NCBI RefSeq assembly: GCF_011075055.1
Contig: NC_058155.1
Location: forward strand, 10,077,537 to 10,141,536
Direction of reading: 5' to 3'
Source: Mangifera indica
Taxonomy: Eukaryota > Streptophyta > Magnoliopsida > Sapindales > Anacardiaceae
DNA length: 64,000 nucleotides
Positions 12,276 to 24,560 of the stretch are shown one piece after another (the first letter of the stretch is position 1; each line of letters opens with the position of its first letter). Below the pieces are notes generated by a model that worked only from the letters and a program-made list of their open reading frames with translations, did not search any database and was not told where the DNA came from. Made by a program: the position numbers and the translations under genes.

Positions 12276-14349
12276 TATATATAATGCTACTAGGAGTCTT
12301 TCAAGGTAAAGCTTAAGCTGGTAGTCATACCCAATAATGCCGATATCAACATGTCATGATTGTGTTTGTTTTATATTTATGTTGATTATGTCATGATGAC
12401 ATGCAGATTCTCTTTACGATAATCACTTGCATTTTGAATCAAGTTCATAAAAGCAGGTGATTTCTGGAGTTCTCTAGGATTATGTTATTTTGGTTTTTGA
12501 TTTATCAAATTTACGAATATAAAAAATTTAAAATGAATTAATTAAAATAATATTATTTTAATTAATATATATTAAAATAATATTAATTTAATTTATTTAT
12601 ATATCTAATTTTATTCATGGAATATTCTGAGCAATCAATGTGGCATAGTGTGTCTTTATCCAATGGTTGAAATTGAATTGAGACAATTTCTGCAAGAATA
12701 TCAACAAGGATTAAAACCCATGACCTGCCTGCCTCCAGTCAATGCCCATTCCTTTGAACGAATGAAGGTGAAAGGAGAAGAATGCATCCTTATCCTCCAG
12801 CTACATGCAGCAAATTCAAATAACCTGCAAGAAATGTCAAAGTTAAAAGGCTTCCTCGTTTGGTGTTGGGGAACAAGTCAACAAGAAGAATACAAAGAAT
12901 TTTTCATCTCTCAGCAGACCCTTTTAATGGCTCATAAATGGTGTTTTGAAAGGACTGATAATGGAAAAATTCGGTCCTAAACCATTCTTGCATGACCATC
13001 TATATAAAATATATATATCATCATTTTTTATTATTAATTTAAAATTATTTAATATTATAAAATATATATATAATTATATATTATTTATATACTCAAAATT
13101 AATACACTCTAGTTGTTATATATTAATCAAAATTTAATAATTTAAAATGAAGATAAGAAGGAAGCCATGTGCAGACGCTCTAGTTGTTACGTTTTAATCA
13201 AAATTTCTTCTTCTTCTTTGAGAAGAAAGTTGGGAGTTGTTATTAATCATGTTAGGTGTTATAATTATACCTTGACTTGGTAAGAGATTGTTAGCCCTTG
13301 AATAATTAATCACGTTTTAATAATTGGGAGTGGGAAAGTTGAGATTCGTTTTGGATAATTTTTTATTATAAAAAAAATAAACAATTATTATAAAGATTGA
13401 TTAATTATTTATAATATAAATATATATAAATTTGATAAAAATAAATACAAATAGTTATTATATAAAAAAATTAATAATTATAAATAGAACGATAATAAAA
13501 TCAAATTAATTTATCGTATCACTATTGGTAATAAGAGATTATCTGAATTTTTTATTACGTTGAATCAAATTAATTTCCCTATAAATAAGCTTGACGGAGT
13601 ACATGAATTTAACTAACATTTCATCATCTTGAAGTAAAACATCTCTTTGAAATGCAAAGTAATCAGTCAATGAAAACATTCCACATGATTTGTTTTTCCA
13701 GTAAAGGGAAGGGAGCTTGAGCTGGGGAAAATGAAAGTGTTGAACGTGATAAACAAAAGGATGTCTTGATGGTGCCAACAGCAAATGAAACGGTTGGAAG
13801 ATTGAAGACGCAACAGAAAAAGCAAGAATTGAAGTGACAGATTCATATAAAAATGCATTAAATAAGTGAAAAACTGGAGATGTGAAGAGAGTTAGATTCT
13901 GTTGCAGTGCATGCAAAAAAAAAAAAGAAAAGAAGGCATGGTTCTTTTAGGTGAAAAGCACTTTTGACTGGTGCAACAATTTCTCTCTTTCCTTCTAGAG
14001 GCTAATCTCTATTGGTTAATTAAGATAATTATTCCGAGAAACTTTTTCTATAATCTCTGCGTCGAACTTTAATTAGGCCAAATCTGTCTCCATGTCAACA
14101 AACCACGCACTAATGAAGAAGATAGTCACAGAAACAGATGGATTTTATCAGCAAAGCACAATTAATTAATGTAGTGAAAGTTGGTCACAAAAATGTAGGT
14201 GTTTTTCTACTCAAGAAAAGGAACTCTCTACCCTCAATCACAGAGTCTTGCATTTCAGTGTCCATTCTTAGCAGAGAATGCCGGTTGGGTCCACTTCATG
14301 ATGACAATTCGCCCATAAAATTAAGCTTCCGGTCTACTCCTTAAATGAA

Positions 14350-14780
14350 AGGGGATTCCTTAATAAAAATGGGATAGAGACAAGGATGACTAAAGTCCTC
14401 ACAATTGAAGACGGAGATAAATATATTTTTTACACATATCTGTCCTCTCTCCAATCATCGCTTCTTTTACATATTTCTTAAACTCTTACATATTGAATTA
14501 CTTTTAAAAGTTTTAAAATATAACAAATATATTTTGTCTAATACACAATAAATATTTCATTATTTTTGTAACGAGAACAGAGAAGAGAAAGTGTAAGAAA
14601 ATTTTTTGACAAAGATGACGAGGGGAAGGATAAAGAAATTTTGCTTATAGAAGGGTACAGAGATTATTTACCATCTCTATATCAGGAAGGGGATGGGGAC
14701 AAGGAAATGTTTTGCCTACAAAGGCGGAAATAAGAATTAAGGTATTTAACCCCTACTTGTCCCGTTGCCATCTCTACCAT
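14350..14780 (+). repeat. Interspersed repeat, family A, copy 1 (about 430 bp)
   Basis: This segment aligns by eye along its whole length to the reverse complement of 23335-23765. Matching blocks include GATGACTAAAGTCC, CAATTGAAGAC, CTTAAACTCTTACATATT, AAATATATTTTGTC and, at the right end, TTGTCCCGTTGCC. The unit is non-coding and AT-rich inside, with G-rich GATGGGGACAAGG patches. It looks like a small non-autonomous transposable element; I could not recognise its superfamily or define terminal repeats. Confidence 0.6.
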
Positions 14781-17700
14781 CTACGTGCAAGAATCTTAAT
14801 AGAGATTGGGTTTGTTAGATCAATTGTCTTATCTATATATGCAATAACAAACAAACATATATTTTATCATAAGGTAATTAAGCACCCAATTAAGTCAAGA
14901 ATACTTGTATAAAACAGTTCATGAAATGGGCAACGCACTTGTTCAGCTGAGTTCAGGTCACCCAACGCCAATGGACCTAAAGAATTATTTTTTGAAAAAC
15001 GGGAGAGCTAGTAGGGCTTCTGGGTATGGATTTGTACAGGAAAAATATAAAGAAATAGGCCATGCTGGTCATGCCAGTATTAATTTATAACTATATATAT
15101 TTTATGGCTGTTAGAGATTCTAGTAGTTATAGACTCAATGGCATGTGCCCCATTAATTGCAAAATCTCATCATCTCAAACGCCACAAGCAGCCGCAGGCA
15201 AAGCCTTGTTTAATGTCACTTTATTATATTAACTCTTCTTCCCATTTAACTTTTATACGATATTCCCTCTTTATTATATTTGCTTCACCTACCATTCATT
15301 GCCTTATTATTTATTTACTAGCCAACTGTTGCTATCTCATTTCCAATACATTGTAGTTGTTTATTGAAATGATGTGAATTGAATAGTCACAAAACAGTTT
15401 TTTTTTTTTTTCAAAACTAGGAATCTCACCTGAGACAAACCCTTGATTTAATGGTCAAATCGTTATATTGAATTGGAATCAATCACATTAAATAAAATAA
15501 ACCCTAGACTTAGTGATCGACTTCACAATTACTGAATCAGATAAGTCAAAAGTTTAATCTTGATATATCATAAAAAGATATTTGAATTCATATTCTTTTA
15601 TACAAAAAACTTCATTCTTTATCACCCAAACTGCTCCTTAAAAATTCTAAAACAGATACTGTTGAGAACACTTGATACATACTTTTACATGAAACCATTT
15701 GAAATAGGCAGATTTGGGATTTTAGTTTCTTCATCCCAAATAAATGCTTTAGTTAATTTAAAACTGATACGAAGATGGGACCGAGTCCACATGACAAGGC
15801 CATGCCGTCGCCGGCGCATTGCTTACATAGAAACTGCAGAAAGAAGATGTCATCTCTCTCTAATCCTATTTTAAGAAATAAACCAAATCTAAGTGATCTC
15901 ATTTTTCTAATGCCTTCTGATTAGGGAATCCTTTGCCTGTTAAAAAGAGAGACTAAGCAATTTCCCATCCAGTCATTTAATATATCCCTTTAAATTTTAA
16001 AGCTGCCTCAGCACCCCCTTTTTTTCTATTTCATTCTCACATTTTCCTGGTGTTAATGGCCTAATCAACCCCTATCACCATTATTATCGTGACCTCTTAC
16101 CTCAACAAGTCAATCCACATTATCAACCTTTCAAGCCACAATCCCTCTTATACCCACCTTCTCTCAATTTTATGTTACATGTCTAATATAAAAGGCGGAG
16201 TTATCATCCTCTTTATCTTGATTAGCCACCCTCTTTCTTGCAACCATTATCTCTCGACTTTTTGTTATATGTCAAGTCAATTTTTACCACAATTATAACT
16301 ATTACTTTTCTCTTGATAAGTCACTTTATACTCTCAATTCATTACGCCCCCTCTTTTTCTCTCTCACCCACCATCTCGCACTTTTTTGTCAAACATAACT
16401 TTGACTAACCTACACCTTCACTATTCATAATAGTGACATCCACTTCCTTGGCCATCCATTGTTGTCGGTTCCCTAACTTGCTTACAATTTCAATTTTTTC
16501 GTTGTCATCTTCATTAAAGTCAACAAATTTTGTGGTGGAATTTATTCTTATGATCGGATTTATTTCGACAGTTTATGGTTGGGATTTGTTTTGATAATTG
16601 AAAAGGAGTGTGGGGTTGTGGATTGTTGAGATAATTGTGGTGAAGACAATGGTTAGATTCTAATAAAAAAATAGTAACTAAAGTTTCTACATTTTGAGTG
16701 AGAAAATAAATTTCTACATTAAGTGGCCGAAAATGTGTTTTAAGTTTACACCTTGGTTAGGAAAATATTAATCCTCGTTAAAATAATTAAACGTATTAGT
16801 ACAAAGTTGAATTAATATTAGTTATAAAATTGAAACTATCTTAAACAAGATTTGATCATGGTTGCATACACATGACACATGGGTGATGGCATCACAGAAT
16901 AAATGGTGAGAGGTCTTGGGGTTAATTAAAATAAAAAAGTGGTCAAATTCCAAGCATTAACAAAGGCAACTTGGAAATAAGCAAAATAATGGGATCTCTT
17001 CCATATGGGATGTCCAGTTTTGTCATGTGATTTATGGGCATTTTCCTTTATAATAATTTATAATTTTTAAGCTTCATATTCATCCTAATGTCAAGAAGGT
17101 TGTATGGGTTTTTTATTATTATAATAAAAAATTTAAATTTATTTTAGATTCATTTAATGAGTTAAAATTTTATCAGAATTTATTAACGAAATTATAAAAA
17201 ATTCTTTCGACAAAAAAAATTAAAACTTTGGGTTTAAATTAACATCTATATTTCTTGCTTTTTTTTTTTGGATTTTTCACCCCCATCTTGTATTAAAAAT
17301 TTTTTTTTATTAGTTGATGAAGAATAAATTGGTATTAATTGATTAAAAAAATTGAAAATATTAATTGAAAACTTAGATAATGATATGCATCTGTCACTTC
17401 AAAACCTTAAATTTTAATTTTTATTCAGACAAAAAATCAAATTAAAACTTTGAAATATCTTGTTGTATTAATTATTAATATTTTGGATTGAACATTTCTC
17501 TGGTCTCTACAATATTTATTCGGTATGGTCCATTAATAATGAGATTTCGGGTATCATGAACATTGGTCAGAGATGGGTCGTTTACCTTACCAAACGGTAG
17601 GACCCGAATTAGAATCCGTCACTAGAATTGTCATTGGGCTCCACTAATTATTTCACTTAATAAGAATTTTTTTTTTTTTCTAAATTAATATATAAAAATG

Positions 17701-18079
17701 GTTGGTCATCTGAAGTCTGAATCACTGTCGTGTTTTTTGCCACGTGGATGATGACATGGTATCCCACATGGCCCGATGGGCTCCACACCCAGAAAGCTAA
17801 TACGCCGTAATTAAGACGTAACTAGATGGGTTTTATAAATTATAATTTGTTTTAGGATCCAATTTAATTTGTTAGGAAAGAAAGCACTTCAAAAAGAGAG
17901 TCAACAATTTAAGCATGGCAAGATTAAGCAAAATTGGTAAAAAAATTCATAATCTGGATCATAAAATAAATAATAAATCTATATTAATATAATTTTAAGT
18001 ATCTAATTAAATATTTAAATGATGAGTTACCTAAACATTAAAAAGTTTTAGATACTAATTTTTGAGTAACTTATAAGAC

Positions 18080-18290
18080 TAAATTTGAATCGGGTTTATT
18101 CAAGTTTAGACTCAATTCGAACAAATTTTGATTTGAGAGTTAAATATTTTTGAGTTCAAATTTTAAGAATATTCGATTTGATAAACTCATAAATTTGTAA
18201 AATTTTATCATAGATTAACTAAAATAACATCGTTTCAATTAATACACATCAAAATAAAACCGTTTTAGTTATTTTTTCCTCAATTAAAGT
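18080..18290. repeat. Interspersed repeat, family B, copy 3 (partial)
   Basis: It contains TTCAAGTTTAGACTCAATTCG, GATTTGAGAGTTAAATA and the core TAACTAAAATAACATCG followed by AATTAATACACATC and an AAACCGTTTTAGTT end. The core resembles ACTAAAACAACATC in copy 1 (about 1955-1970). It is probably a truncated copy. Confidence 0.4.
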
Positions 18291-18955
18291 ATCAACAAAA
18301 TCAATATTCTGTTTCTTGGGTTAGCAAAACTAAATGTTACAATTATTCTATTTAAGAGGTCAATAAAATTAATAAAATATTATTTTTTTTTTTAAATTTA
18401 GATTCGAATCTCTACCACACTAATAAAATCTTTTAATTAATTATTTATCTTATGAAAAAAAAAACAATTATTCTATTTCTATACTCATAATCTCGTCAGG
18501 TAGGTCTTAATTTGTAAAAGAAAACCTACCCACCTTTCAAATTTTAGTTGAAAATCCATTACTCCATGAATTTTGTTTGAGTGTTGTCCCCGGAAACATA
18601 AGCATAGGACCTTATTGGTTAAACATTCACAGAGCCTAACTTTGTAGCCCTGCCGAAAAAACGAGTTTTTTTTACCTTAAGAGTTTTCCACACGTAAGTT
18701 TAAACTAAATCATAAAAAAAGATACAACTTTAGACTATTAAGTTATGCCTAACCTAACTCTAATTAAAAAATGATTAGGTTAAGACTGAGTCATACTTTA
18801 TCATAGGGAGGAGTTGACAATCGATGAAACCCAGTTCAACAGTTGAGTTTCCCTATGACTGATAAACGTCAGCAGATAGCTAGGCAAACGGCGTTGGAGC
18901 TTAAAAAATGGCCCCACGTCTCTGTCGGAATTATTGACTGTTGATGACATGCATG

Positions 18956-18988
18956 TGAATATTCATATTCACATTCACATTCACAATT
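18956..18988. repeat. Short tandem repeat, ATTCAC/ATTCAT hexamer
   Basis: Five consecutive near-identical six-base units (ATTCAT, ATTCAC, ATTCAC, ATTCAC type) form a small minisatellite about 1.6 kb upstream of the WAVH-type gene. No function is suggested. Confidence 0.7.
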
Positions 18989-20230
18989 TCCACAGAGCAA
19001 AGCCTACACTTCCCTGTCAACTCACTCTGTAGCTCTCTTTTTTCGGGAAGGTACCAAATTTATTACTTTGGGAGTATAAACCCATTTGAGTATGATAATC
19101 TGTTTGAAATAATTATTATTAAAAATAAGAAATAATTTTAGGTTAAAAACACTATAGATGCCCATAGAAAGAAATGAAATAAAGGGGGAGGCAAGGTGAG
19201 ATGGTGGGCATATGAAAACAAACAGAGGGAAGCGTGGCAGGTGAAGATATATTATATGTAGTGAAATTGATGAAATGGGAAGTCCATGGTGTAAAAGGAG
19301 GAGTCAGAGAAGACCGGGATAATAAGATGGAAACCACAAATGGTAGGACAAAAATACACAAGAAGCGAAAGGAGCCCCTATGTAATGCCTGGAAAATGTT
19401 CTCTGGTCTCTGGTCTCTGGTCTCCGAACGACTGATACTCTTGGATGGAAACAAGGCAAGACGTGGGTGTCTGAGCCCATTCTTTGCCATTTGTGATTCT
19501 GTGTCTTAAATTGCAATTAAAGTTTTCACTTTCTACAGTGATACGGTAATTAATACCCAAGATATGCAAAGCTGTAACCTGACATCAAGGTTTTTTAATA
19601 ATTTCGATAATATGTATTTTTTTTCTACGTACAACTTTATAGCCTGCATCCTAGGTTCCTTCCTACCCGTTGATTTTACTGGTGCATGGAAACTTGAGAT
19701 GTACTAACTACCTTTGTATAATATTAATCCTCTAGAGACCCGCACCAACACAACCCCCTGGTCCCACATTAGATACCATTTTTGAAAAGATACCAGTCAT
19801 AATCGATGGCTATTATAAAGCTGAAACACGGGAAGCTTTGTAGTTGCGTTGTATAGGATAATTTCTGTTTAGTATCTTACAAATATGAATATGACTGATG
19901 CATGAATAACAGAGAAGTCCAACAAAGCAGTCTCAGAATCCAGTTGCAACGTATAGCGTGAAGAACACGTTCCATGTGCCGTTTAATGACACCTAGTTTT
20001 GGCGCGTGAAGAGAGATTTCACATCACAAAGAACATGGAGCATATATGGGATGGCGATCATTGCAATGGATGAGTTCATTGGTCGGTGGCCACAACGTGC
20101 TCGTGTTGTATGGCACAGAGATCCCCGGCCGTTGACCGGTAATGTAAAAAATCATACACGTGCCGGTAACTCGGTTGAAAATTTGAAATTACTTTTTCAA
20201 CAAATATAAATATAAGGGAGGCCTTCACCC

Positions 20231-20240
20231 TCTATAAAAT
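20231..20240 (+). promoter_or_regulatory. TATA box of the WAVH-type gene
   Basis: TCTATAAAAT lies about 350 bases upstream of the start codon at 20593 in a promoter-like context (CCCTCTATAAAATCACACC). Transcription would start near 20265, giving a leader of about 330 bases rich in CT. Confidence 0.6.
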
Positions 20241-20592
20241 CACACCAGCAGAGGGAGTAGGTCAAAAAGGCTTCTGGTTTTTAATTTGAAAAAAAAAAAG
20301 AGATGAGAGCAATAGAAGAGAAGGGCATGACCCTGCAGTTTTCCTTCTATCTTAATAATCACATCACTTTGTCTCTTTGCTTTCTTTCATCTGATCCCAT
20401 GCTAGTATAGCTCAAGTCGATCTCACCATTTTGTCTTCCGTAGAGTCTTAGATTGATCAAAAACAAAACTTCTGTCGTTCATATCATCTCTACCAAAAGA
20501 TAGAATAAATTAGGTCTAGGTGGTATTTAGATATATACATTGAGAAAAGAAAGTAAAGAGGGTTTTTTGTTATTATCTTCTGGTTTTTGAAG

Positions 20593-22988
20593 ATGGGCAC
20601 TGGTTGGAGAAGAGCTTTCTGCACGACGATCCCTCGAGACTCAGAAGTCACCACTGTTTCAGATAAGCAACAACAAGTTCCTAGTACTAGTCCAAGCCCC
20701 AGAAGTTGTACAAAGCTAGGGTTTTTTACGGGTAGTAGCAACCCTTCTACTCCTCGTTTGCAGTCTCAGCCAGTCTCAAGCCCCAGCTTGCGTTGCCGGA
20801 CTACAACTCTTGAAGCGCCTTCGACAAATGAGAGCCCCAGACTCCAATGCAAAACCACGCCTAAATCAACCAAGAGTCCCAAAACATCACAGGTTTCTAA
20901 TCCATCCTCTCCTCGATCGCCTCTCAAGTTATCTCTCTTCAAGAACAGCTTCAAGTTCAGAGTGAGTAAATTTAACAACAAAAGGATTGACAATTTATTT
21001 AGTTGTGCTATTTAGTGGTTCGTAGATCGTCTAGTGAGTAATAATAACGAAGTTTGACTTTCTCTGTTTTTTGTTTACAGAGTAGCTGCGGAATCTGTTT
21101 GAACGGCGTGAAGACAGGGCAGGGCACAGCCATCTACACAGCAGAATGCTCACACGCTTTTCACTTCCCTTGCATAGCCTCCCACGTGCGAAAGCACGGC
21201 AGCCTCGTCTGCCCTGTCTGCAACACCACCTGGAAAGACGTTCCTTTACTCTCCGTCCACAAAAATCTCGGCGCTGCAGAAAATCCCCACCATAACCACA
21301 CCGACTCACACGATAACGTCATCAAAACTAAGATAGAAGAAAAGAAGATGATTGAATCGTCTCCTGGACTTGTTAAAACCTTCAAACAAGAACCAAAACC
21401 AGATTCAAGATCCTACGAAGACGACGAGCCGTTGCTATCTCCCACAGCTGGTGGCGGTCGCTTCATTCCGATTCCGGAGGCAGATGAGGATGTCCAAGAG
21501 GAGGAAGACGATGTTGAAGAATTTCAAGGCTTTTTCGTTAATTCGAACTCTTCTTCGTCGCTCAAATCGGACCAATTTCACATTTACGGCAGAGATTCGA
21601 GACACGTTCAGATTAGACTGTTACCAGAATCTGCTGTTATCTCTGTTGGTAGAAATTATGAGACGTATGCAGTGGCATTAAGAGTGAAAGCACCACTTCC
21701 GTCACCAGTCATTAAAAGCAACAACACGGCGTCCCATCGTGCGCCTATCGATTTGGTGACTGTTCTTGATGTTAGTGGTAGCATGAGTGGAGCCAAGCTG
21801 CAAATGTTAAAACGCGCCATGCGTTTGGTTATTTCTTCTCTCGGCTCGGCTGATCGGCTTTCTATTGTTGCTTTTTCTGCAAGTCCTAAGAGGTTGTTGC
21901 CTCTGAGAAGAATGACGGCTCAGGGTCAGCGCGCTGCGCGGCGCATTGTTGACCGCCTCGTGTGTGGTCAAGGGAACAGCGTTGGTGATGCTTTAAGGAA
22001 AGCTACTAAGGTGCTTGAAGATAGGAGAGAAAGAAATCCAGTTGCAAGTGTCATGTTACTATCCGACGGTCAGGATGAGAGAGTCCAAGTTAATGGTGCA
22101 AATCAACGGCGAGGAAGCCACGCGTCCTCCACACGCTTCGCTCATATTGAGATCCCAGTTCATTCGTTTGGATTTGGTCAAAGCGGCGGCTACAGCCAGG
22201 AGCCAGCCGCGGATGCTTTTGCTAAATGCGTTGGCGGGTTATTAAGCGTTGTTGTACAAGATTTAAGAATACAGCTCAATTTCGCCTCTGGCTCAGCGCC
22301 AGCTGAGATTGCAGCTGTATATTCATTCAATGGAAAGCCCACTATCCTCAGCTCAGGCTCAGTACGACTCGGCGATTTATACGCTGAAGAAGAAAGGGAG
22401 TTACTGGTGGAGTTGAGAGTCCCTACACCGGCGGCTGGATCCCGCCACGTGATGTCGGTGAAATGTCTTTACAAAGACCCCGCCACTCAGGAAGTCGTAT
22501 ACGGCGCCGATCAAGCCCTTTTGGTACCCTGCCCGCACGCTGCTCGATCATCCGCACCGAAAATCGAACGGCTAAGAAATCTATTTATCAGTACACGAGC
22601 CATAGCCGAGTCACGAAGATTAATCGAGCACGACGATTTTACCAGCGCACATCATTTGCTGGCGTCCGCTCGAGCTCTTTTAATTCACTCCAGCGCAGAA
22701 TCGGCTGACGATTTTGTGAAAGGCTTGGAAGCGGAATTAGCAGAATTGCATTGGAGGAGACAGTATATGTTAGAGCAGCATCAGCATCAGCAACAGCAAC
22801 AGCAAATGATGATGCAACGGCGGAGAGGAAGCGAGAGGGAAGTGATGGTCGTGACAGACGAGAAAGGAGAGCCACTGACACCGACTTCGGCTTGGAGAGC
22901 CGCTGAGAAGCTGGCTAAGGTGGCTATGATGAAGAAGTCGATGAATCGAGTCAGCGATTTGCACGGCTTCGAGAACGCCAGATTCTAA
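20593..22988 (+). CDS. WAVH2: WAV3-family RING-H2 E3 ubiquitin ligase with vWA domain (WAVH2-like)
   Basis: Two exons, 20593-20961 and 21081-22988, join in phase to give 758 residues. The start MGTGWRRAFCTTIPRD is the family signature, so an in-frame ATG two codons upstream (20587) is not used. Residues 20-120 are Ser/Pro/Thr-rich and probably disordered. A C3H2C3 RING follows, with zinc ligands C126, C129, C146, H148, H151, C154, C167 and C170. An acidic linker then leads into a von Willebrand A domain whose MIDAS motif DVSGS starts at D353. The end DLHGFENARF is also conserved. WAV3, WAVH1, WAVH2 and EDA40 are E3 ligases that shape root growth direction and gravitropism in Arabidopsis; substrates are not evident from sequence. 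The WAVH2 assignment over WAVH1 rests on the adjacent IAA9-type gene. Near the C-terminus is a His/Gln-rich run (about 695-712), likely length-variable. Confidence 0.92.
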
Positions 22989-23334
22989 TAATCAAATCAT
23001 AATTTGATGAAATTTATAATATTGGACATGTCGCAGAAATACAACAGTAGGGACAAGTTGGTAAGGAGGGCAACAGTAGGCCCACACTTGCTTGATTGGG
23101 TAGTTGTATTAAGCTTGTGTTCTGTCTTGTGGTTTTGAAATTTCTGAACTCCATTTCTTAAAATTGTAGTCAAATTAAAAGAGCTGTAAATGCTAGTGTA
23201 ATGGAGCTTTTTCTTTCAATTAGATCTATGGTTTCATGTTAAATGGGCCAGTAAAAAATAGGACAAAATGATTGGGGTTACTATGATTCAATAATTGGAC
23301 ATTTCATATTGCCTTTGATGTTAATATTATGTCC

Positions 23335-23765
23335 AAAGTAAGGATTACAACGGGACGGGTAAAAATTGAATATTTTAATCTTTGTAAAGGAAACTTTTTC
23401 TTCTTTTTGCCTTGTTCCTAATATATAAATGATAGAGAATTCTCATCTTTTTTTTATTGAAAAAATTTCTCTCCTCTTTTCCTCCTTATTTTCGTGGGAA
23501 AAATTTCTCACACTTTTTTGTTTCCATTTTTTATTATAATAATTATGAAAAATATTTATTAAATGTTAAAATATATTTATAATAATTTAAAAATTTTAAG
23601 AATAGTTTAATATATAAGAGTTTAAAGAATATATAAAGGACGGAACAAACTAAAAATGGTAAAAAAATGATGGGTTGACGATATATTTATTTTTTTTTCA
23701 TTCTATCTTCAATTATGGGAGATTTTAGTCATCTTATTCTCACTCCTATCTTTGCCAGGGGATTT
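23335..23765 (-). repeat. Interspersed repeat, family A, copy 2 (inverted relative to copy 1)
   Basis: Read on the minus strand, this stretch matches 14350-14780 block for block: GATGACTAAAATCTCCC, ATAATTGAAGAT, TTTAAACTCTTATATATT, AAATATATTTTAAC and, at the far end, CCCGTCCCGTTGTAATCC. Divergence is substantial (many substitutions and small gaps), so the insertions are old. Non-coding. Confidence 0.6.
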
Positions 23766-24349
23766 TCTTCTCAATCAAGCTGAAAGGGGCCAAAGACCCC
23801 GTTTTTCTTACTGAAAACTTATTTTATACAAGTGTCATTTATTTATTTTCTTATGATATGGAAGGTGGAATCAATCACCATCTGGTGTGATAGTGATGGG
23901 TTATTTGTATTGGCCCTGTAAGGGATACGAGGCATTATTTGAGCAAATTCTATGTTAAGGGTAAAACACATAGGGCTCTCCACTGCCCTTGCATAGAATT
24001 AGATTGTATAATTAAAGCCAGTTGATTGTCTGGTGCATGTCCATCTATGTCCCTCGGTGTGGTCCATAAAGAGCAGTGATCAGTCAGAGTCGATTGAAGG
24101 GCCAATGCATAAAAAATGTGAGGACTTAGTGGACCACCCAAGGCCAATTCCCATCAAGAAATGACAACACAAGCACACAACGTGATTTTCTCATGTGGGG
24201 AGTCGCATATTCCTCGTTTGCATCACTTAAACAACACGTTTGCTCAAGTTATTGCATAGTGTATGATATGATCATCTTAATAAGCTTTATGATTTTGTCA
24301 AAACTTACATGCAGAGAACATAGGCGGGTTTCCCCGATTATTAAAAAAA

Positions 24350-24560
24350 AAAATAACAAATAATATATTATTATATGGTTGAATAATTTTGAATTTAAAA
24401 TATAATAATTATTCAAATAGATAATGACTCATTATCTATATATTTATTTTATCTACTCAAAATATGTACATATAACATTACTCTTTTAAATTAAAGATAA
24501 AATAATATTTAATCATATAATATAATATTATTTATGTATCTATTTATATATTTACCTAAA
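24350..24560. repeat. AT-rich MITE-like element(s), family C
   Basis: It contains ATATATTATTATATGG, ATTCAAATAGATAATG, TACATATAACATTACTC, TTTAAATTAAAGATAAAATAA and ATAATATTATTTATGTATC. The same cores, in either orientation, recur at 26030-26150, 53690-53880, 62855-63005, 63340-63510 and 63690-63800. Ends are not resolved. Confidence 0.45.

Larger units (their letters stand above)
10308..20230. other. Gene-poor, repeat-rich interval between IAA9 and the WAVH-type gene
   Basis: After the IAA9 3' leader I find no supported gene for nearly 10 kb. The interval holds family-B repeats (10975-11430 and 18080-18290), an AT-rich foldback element (12181-12275), a family-A repeat (14350-14780) and many A/T runs. 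Open frames at 11560-11784 (-), 12648-12980 (+), 13539-13916 (-), 14138-14344 (+), 15138-15356 (+) and 19234-19509 (+) lack recognisable domains and look like chance. The last 300 bases before 20231 contain ACACGTGCC (near 20156) and CGTTGACC (near 20133), which resemble an ABRE and a W-box, in the promoter of the next gene. Confidence 0.55.

Noticed and set aside
12648..12980. 110-codon open frame on the plus strand in the gene-poor interval
   Set aside because: No recognisable domain, no splice partners and flanked by AT-rich repeats. It could be a remnant of something, but I cannot name it.
18395..18425. GATTCGAATCTC motif resembling a tRNA T-loop (B box)
   Set aside because: No cloverleaf can be drawn around it; the flanks are AT-rich. 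No convincing tRNA gene was found anywhere in the window.
19152..19569. Overlapping open frames on both strands upstream of the WAVH-type gene
   Set aside because: Mutually overlapping, no family resemblance, and caused partly by a TCTGGTC tandem repeat near 19400-19425.
22463..22964. Open frames on both strands inside the WAVH-type coding exon
   Set aside because: Shadows of the real frame, which carries the conserved vWA and C-terminal sequence.
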